Source: [Phialemoniopsis] sp. UDSM-2020 (Eukaryota > Ascomycota > Sordariomycetes > Thyridiales > Thyridiaceae). Taken from it: a DNA stretch of 64,000 bases. This document shows positions 58,666 through 64,000 of the stretch, piece after piece. Positions within the stretch are counted from its first letter, which is position 1; each line of letters begins with the position of its first letter. A model generated the notes under the pieces. That model searched no databases and was not told the DNA's origin. It saw nothing but the letters and a program-made list of their open reading frames with translations. Made by a program: the position numbers and the translations under genes. The stretch lies in NCBI GenBank assembly GCA_018873225.1, contig JAEILZ010000005.1:2418001-2482000 (forward strand), in the 5' to 3' direction.

Positions 58666-58685
58666 TGTGTGTGTGTGTGTGTGTG
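58666..58685. repeat. (TG)n microsatellite
   Basis: About ten TG units in a gene-free region. Confidence 0.85.
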
Positions 58686-59296
58686 GCAGCGCCTCCCCCG
58701 ATGCGATGATCTGCAGCGCTTTAATGTACAAGCCAGCAAAATTCCCCGATTGCCAGCATCCCCCAGCCTCAGATCAAGATCTGGTTGATCAGCTTGTCAA
58801 GTCGGGTTTTTTACTTACATCCCTAGTACTAATGGATGCGTGCTGTCAAGCTGTCTCCCCCTTGAGCCTCGGTCATTTCCACCAGCGTAGGGAGCTTTGG
58901 ATCTTTCAACTTTATCCAAGTCCATATCCGCTGGTATTATAACCCACAATCTGTTCATCTTAGCAAACAGTGTAACTACTAACGCACATTGATGTCCTGG
59001 AGCCCATTACTTCGTATATCGCCGAAAGTACCGCGTGCTATTATATCACCTTGGTGTTATATATGGCCGTGTCAGCGCGCGCGTCGCTGTGTTTGGTGCC
59101 ACCAGCGTGGACCTTTTGGCGCATCAATCTCTTCTGACCCAATCCTTTGGTCCTGTCCCTTACAACATACAAGTACTGACTGGACAATGCCGGCCCCCGT
59201 GCTTCTTCTCTTGTTGAACCGAAACCACTCTCCTGGGTACGTCTTCGCATCACATAGGTACATTTGATGCTCGTGCTTTTACCACGAGGACGAAAC

Positions 59297-59313
59297 AAAA
59301 AAAAAAAAAAAAA
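59297..59313. repeat. A17 homopolymer
   Basis: Seventeen consecutive A in a gene-free region. No coding frame, flanking duplication or other sign of a retrotransposed copy is visible nearby. Confidence 0.8.
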
Positions 59314-60058
59314 CGAAACACCAAACTCCGTTGCCCTGTTTCTCCCTATGGAAACAAAGACCCGAACAATAATCAAACGTATTTACTCCGCGTCGCCGGC
59401 TGTCGTCCTGAAGCCTGACGGACAACGAATTGGGCGGTAGCCAACATGGACGCCAACAACGCACTGATGTGACCATCCTCCCGAGGTATCCTTCTTCGGC
59501 TTGATCACACAGATCTCGGGCAAAAGAGACCCAGACCGGGTCTCATATCTCCAATATGTTACAGTCACCTTGCCAGTCACCCACCGAGGAATACCCGTTC
59601 TCCTATCGAGTCAAACATTGCAAAGATAGCGCTGCAAGTACGAGACGGTCTAGACAGCAACGAAACCCAACCGCTCCCCCCCAGACAAGGCCAATGGCAA
59701 ATCAGCCTTGCTCGCGCGAATTCATCGGCTCGTTCGAATGTGTTGTACAAGGAATATAGGTTGATGGGCGTTTGGAGCCGAATCCTTCAATGCGAGTCGT
59801 ACAACGAACTGGTTGCAATCGAGCATCTGCTCAGAATCCCCGGCCAACGCGAGCCTCGGAAGCTCAACTTCGGGGCAGAATCGAGCTGGAAGCTTTACAA
59901 TCGATGAACGCGGATTCTAATGTCGCAATCGTTGAACGCGCACGATCACGGATCCCATCTTCACATTGACCGGCACCGCAGCCCCGGACCATGCGCGGCG
60001 TGTCTGATGTCAATCTCCAGTCCGTGGCATCATAGCTAAGTATTCCGGCTGAAGCACT

Positions 60059-62587
60059 TTATTGTTGATGCCTCGAAGGATCTGGTTGCTCAATGAGACC
60101 ACCTATATCGACGCGCGATTTATCATCTCTTTGCTGCCATGATGATTCGGCAGGGGTCTGGCCTGCTTGATGCGGTGTCAGGATAGGAGGCAAACGATAT
60201 CCCGATGGCTGTACCCCTGGCTGAATTGATCCCAGCTCACTCCTAGGGACTTGATACGGCGAGGACCCGACAGGGTAGTCTGGTCGGCTCGGCGATGCAG
60301 CGTATGCCGATGGCATGCCGGGGCTGTGTCCCGGGGCAACAGCCTGTCTAGACGCATACACAGTATCTCCTAGGCGATGCCGTCGAGGATCAAAGGTGGC
60401 CGATACGGGAGTCGGTTGCGAAAATGGCTGCTGCATCGGTTGATGATACGCGAACGGCAATTCTCGAGTATCGCGAGGGTTGGGCGATGGGGTGGGATGG
60501 CCCAGAGTCCGGACGCCAACGTTCAATAGAACAACGACGAAATACACCGATTCTTGCTTGGCGAGACCGAGGCGCATTGCAAAGTTCCTTGGCTGGCCAT
60601 CTTGCGAGATAAACGTCACGAACTCGTGTTTGTCCAGGGTATATTTGGACAATTCGTCAGGTGAAAACCCCAAGCTTTGAATGACCCTATCCTCTTCCTG
60701 TTTGCCGAATATGGGTGGCAGGTAATGTGGCTCCTTCCGGGCTTGTTCTTGTTGCATCTGGCGCTGATGTCCGTGAAGCCTCTCCCGATCGCTCGGTGCA
60801 ACCATGTCCGTCAGCCTCAGCCCTCTGGCGCTGTGAACTCCGATCGCATCCGCAAACGTCTCTGAAAGGTTCGCGACCTGGAAATCCATGGTCAAGAATG
60901 CTGCTGGTTCCGGAACCAAGGTCGAGATCGTCAGTGGTGCCGGAATAATATTTGCGTCGGATGCCGATCCTCGCTCAATGAACCTTGGTAGCACAGGATC
61001 AGCGGGTTGCGACTTCAATACCCTATACGACTGTGTGCGGCGAAGTGTATCATCGAACGTCGGAGCGACGGGGTTGGAGGCGTACAACGACAGAGGCCGC
61101 CGTGCCGATGTCTCTTGTGGGTAGCCCAATCTGCCAGGAATATCATACCTCAGGTCCCTGTCCTCGCGCAATCGCGGGCGACCACGCTTCTTATGCTGCA
61201 CATCAACACAAGCATCTTCTTTGCCGTTGCTAAGGCATCTGGAACACGGTCTCTGGGCTGGCACCGAGTTAGCAGAGCCTTCTTCCACGTTCAGCGAACA
61301 ATCAGACGTCTGTGGAGAACAGAAGGAAATGCAACAGCTTCATAGCCACCAGGAAAGCAGATTCTCTTCAGTACATCACTTGTCAACGATGCGAAGCTCG
61401 TTTCAAGGCCGTTCTGGACTTCCAGACCCTCGGCACACCGACATGTTGCTTTGGCTGAACGCCAGGCGATTATGCCTGCTTATTTACCAAAATGAGACAC
61501 ATTTTCAAGATCGATGCGATTGACAGTACCTCACTTGAGGATCCTGAAGTACCCGGGCCGGAATTCCGCGAGGCGGAAAGAGATGGCCCAGGTGAGCGAA
61601 AACGGATCTGATGCATTGGCTCCAGAAACGGGTAAATCTGACACTCGCTTCAGACCCGCCAAATCTTGCATCAGCAACTCGTCCAAGGACAACAATGCTT
61701 GCTTGGTCCGTCTCAGATCGACGGGCAGATCCCTGCTTATGGCACCAAACCCGTCGACCTTGATTGCTTCTGGGTGGCCCAAAAAAGACTTGAATGCCGT
61801 GGCCATTGATTTAGACGCAATGGGGGAAAAAACATCCTTGTTGTGAAGTTGCAAAATGACTCGGGACCAGCCTTCGATGCGTCTTATGGTTGTTCATGGC
61901 CGGAAGTAGGGGAAATTAGGCAGTACATACCATCGCACCTGTAGGTCATTAGCCTTGTGTCAGATGGATTTGACCGAGAGGAACATGGACCGCTTACCGC
62001 AAGTGAGCACGCTTGCAAGGTACACACGCCGAGGCAACATGCCCTTTGGTCTTCCTCTGGGATTTTGGCGACGAAAACGTCGGGTTCTCAGGCCCCGGAG
62101 GCTGAGAGACGACAGGATAGCCTGCCTGGACAGACGCCGGGCCAGGCATGGGCAGATATGAGTGCTGCGGTACCATGACTTGCCCATGCTGTGCTGGGAA
62201 AGGTCGAGGCAAGGCAAGGGGCTCTTCCACCCGGGCAAAGCCTTGTCGCAGTCCCTCGGCCGGCTCGCCATATCGTCTAATCGCTTGGGCGTGCCCGTGT
62301 GGCTCTCTGAACTCGCCGTGTGTGACTGCATATCCTCGATAGATATCCTGGTCCGGCGTTGTCTGGTAGGGATCCCTAGCTCGATCACCGGACTCTCGAG
62401 TTGGTTTCGAGGGGAGTGGTGGCGTGCCGGACATCGGCGGAGAAGGATAATCCCTTTGTCGGGCAGCGCTCTTAAAGTCTGATCTGTCCCAGGCAAAATC
62501 CAGAGCGGAGGACGCCAGCACGGACGTACCTCGGCACCGGCCGAGTATATGGTTGGAGACGTCGGCGTGGTGACCTAAGACTTGCAT
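60059..62587 (-). CDS. Zn2Cys6 transcription factor with PAS-like domain
   Basis: Proposed exons 61998-62587, 61931-61938 (8 bases) and 60059-61257, giving 598 residues from the ATG at 62587. The cluster, assembled across both introns, has textbook spacing C-X2-C-X6-C-X5-C-X2-C-X8-C: Cys188, 191, 198, 204, 207 and 216. It is followed by the basic linker KKRGRPRLRED. The 8-base exon supplies the third Cys (R-C-D). A PAS-like region lies downstream (FLTMDFQVANLSETFADAIG; LRLTDMVAPSDRERLHGHQ), followed by VTFISQDGQPRNFAMRLGL and a Pro/Gln-rich tail. Such proteins are nuclear DNA-binding regulators; the target is unknown. The N-terminal 180 residues are disordered. The true start could be further upstream, because the first 35 residues look unconserved. 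The second intron is unusually long (673 bases). Confidence 0.8.
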
Positions 62588-64000
62588 GGGGTCGTATCTG
62601 CCAGACTTGATGGGAAGGCAGAAGTCCTCACCGGCCGCCGATTTAGAAGGGTTGCGAGAGACGACGGTTGCGGGACTACCGAGGCGGTCACCACAGTACT
62701 GGAGCTACGTTTCGAGATAGCTTTTGACATAGGCGCTCGTTACCGCAGGTCGAAAGGCTGGAAAGAGACTACACCCTTCTCCTGTCCGCATCAAGCACTG
62801 GGAACCGATTCGACAGATCAGAAGATTTGGTCGCAAAGCGGACACCTGCAATGGAGATGGGCGTCTAGTCTGCGAAGCTTCCAGGACGGCGAAGGGGTGG
62901 GTGACGAGATGCAACGATGAACAGATGCTTATGGGAGCGCAGATGCCTGGTCCTTTTCAAAGGTTGTCGACGAGAAGATTCCGAGAGACTCCAACTTGGG
63001 GAATAGATGTCGAGAGAAGGCGACGGCGACACGCGAGGGAACAGCAGGTCAGACACAATGCTGCATTGTAATACTATGGTCAATGAGTCTCTGGATCTGT
63101 AGTGATACTGCATGCGGCGGTGCTCATGGATGTTGGGAAGCCGGACAGGTGCAGGTTTCTGCGCCGAGGGTAGATGGCTATGCAGGGAGAGAGTGAACGG
63201 GCGGACCAAGACAGCACTTGGGAGGAAGAGTCGACTTTGTCGTCGACGAGTCGCTTATTTCGTAAAGCCGTTGCGCGCGCAAGTCTAGTAAGTCGAGGAA
63301 ATAGACTGGTGGTCGTGCAACTTAAAAGTGACGGAGCAATCCAGACAGAGGCCCAGAAGAACAGGGGTATGCCAGGATGAACAAAGAGGGGACAAGGCAC
63401 CCCTGTCAACGGCCATGGGTGGCCGTCTAATCAAGGGACATCAAGGGTAGGGAGCTATGCCACCACCACGCTCCCCGGCCCTCGAACCCTCATGGTTCCA
63501 GGAAGTAAAATGTCAAGCAGCCGGACAAGGATACTTTCCCAAGTGCTGATCCCTGGGGAAGCATTGCATGCCTGTCCGGGCAGCAGTAGGTACGGCTTGG
63601 TGGTCTCATGCTCGTCTATTCTGGATCACGCAAATTCTCCGCCTAGATGCAACGTATCAAGCTGGCGCAAAGATGTGCAACAGGACCAGTAAGACAAGTC
63701 CAGTGCAATTTTGATCGAGGGTGAGCGATGTGTCTCGCGCCTCGGAGGTTCGGTAGGGCCAGGTCAAAAGCTGCTTTCTGTCTGGCTGTCTAGCTGATCG
63801 CCACGCCGAGCTCCATTAGGCAAAGAAAGAACGCAAGCTGCTGCGTGTATGGGCCTAATTGGTGGTTCCCGGCCTACGGAGCAGAGGTTTATCACAACTT
63901 TCCCTTGGTCAAGATGCCTCAAGGGTTGCCGGTGTCCGGAGGTGCCTGCGGGAGGCTCGTTGCCCAGAGGTGTTGATCAAAGCCGTTGCGCTAAGAACGG
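62588..64000. promoter_or_regulatory. Upstream region of the Zn2Cys6 gene, to window edge
   Basis: About 1.4 kb without a recognised gene; frames are short on both strands. It probably contains the promoter, leader and possibly leader introns of the regulator. Confidence 0.4.

Larger units (their letters stand above)
57927..60058. other. 2.1-kb gene-free region with simple repeats
   Basis: No gene recognised on either strand. Contains a T15 tract (58583-58597), a TG dinucleotide run (58666-58685) and an A17 tract (59297-59313). Confidence 0.55.

Noticed and set aside
59297..59313. A17 tract as the tail of a retroposed element
   Set aside because: No element body, target-site duplication or coding remnant next to it.
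62484..62529. 46-base intron near the start of the Zn2Cys6 gene
   Set aside because: Splice signals look acceptable but its removal shifts the frame away from the zinc-cluster reading frame.

Overview
The window is nuclear DNA of a filamentous ascomycete (Pezizomycotina), most likely a Sordariomycete. The signs are protein genes cut by short introns (mostly 46-75 bases, GTRNGT donors, CTGAC/CTAAC-like branch sites, YAG acceptors), GC-rich third positions in several genes, monocistronic genes on both strands spaced 0.2-2.5 kb apart, and homologues typical of moulds (Syo1, Iml1, Dbp10, DUF202, DUF3669, Zn2Cys6 regulator). No bacterial, viral or transposon genes were recognised.

Layout. 1-2.4 kb: 3' part of an RBR-type E3 ubiquitin ligase (+), running off the left edge. 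3.8-7.4 kb: ROG1-like DUF676 lipase/esterase (+). 7.84-7.91 kb: tRNA-Ala(AGC) (-). 8.5-12.2 kb: FNIP/Lst4-like protein (-). 12.2-16.8 kb: long gene-free stretch. 16.8-18.4 kb: eight-exon CDF zinc transporter (-), divergent from 19.7-25.4 kb IML1 (+). 28.0-29.8 kb: Vcx1-type Ca2+/H+ antiporter (+). 30.4-31.1 kb: GH128-type glucanase-like protein (-). 31.9-34.8 kb: DBP10 helicase (-), divergent from 35.1-35.9 kb DNAJC8/Spf31 J-protein (+). 36.3-38.4 kb: type II membrane GT2-like protein (-), divergent from 39.1-41.2 kb SYO1 (+). 41.4-43.6 kb: MATE transporter (-), divergent from 44.7-45.5 kb DUF202 membrane protein (+). 46.2-47.1 kb: isopentenyl-diphosphate isomerase (+). 49.0-49.9 kb: GNAT acetyltransferase (+). 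50.3-51.3 kb: RPA2 (-) and 51.7-54.1 kb: MLH1 (-). 54.5-55.9 kb: DUF3669 protein (-). 57.3-57.9 kb: small hypothetical gene (+). 60.1-62.6 kb: Zn2Cys6 regulator (-).

Most genes are housekeeping. Functional themes that recur are nutrient signalling to TORC1 (FNIP/Lst4-like and Iml1, parts of two different Rag-GTPase GAP systems), vacuolar or secretory-pathway ion transport (CDF zinc transporter, Vcx1, possibly the MATE), ribosome assembly (Dbp10, Syo1), and DNA replication/repair (RPA2 next to MLH1). I saw no secondary-metabolite cluster, CRISPR array or convincing new multi-gene system. The most unusual local structures are an 8-base micro-exon that encodes the third cysteine of the Zn2Cys6 cluster, followed by a 673-base intron, and a 4-base first coding exon in RPA2. 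Exon boundaries given here were derived by hand from reading frame, splice signals and remembered family conservation; none is confirmed by transcripts.
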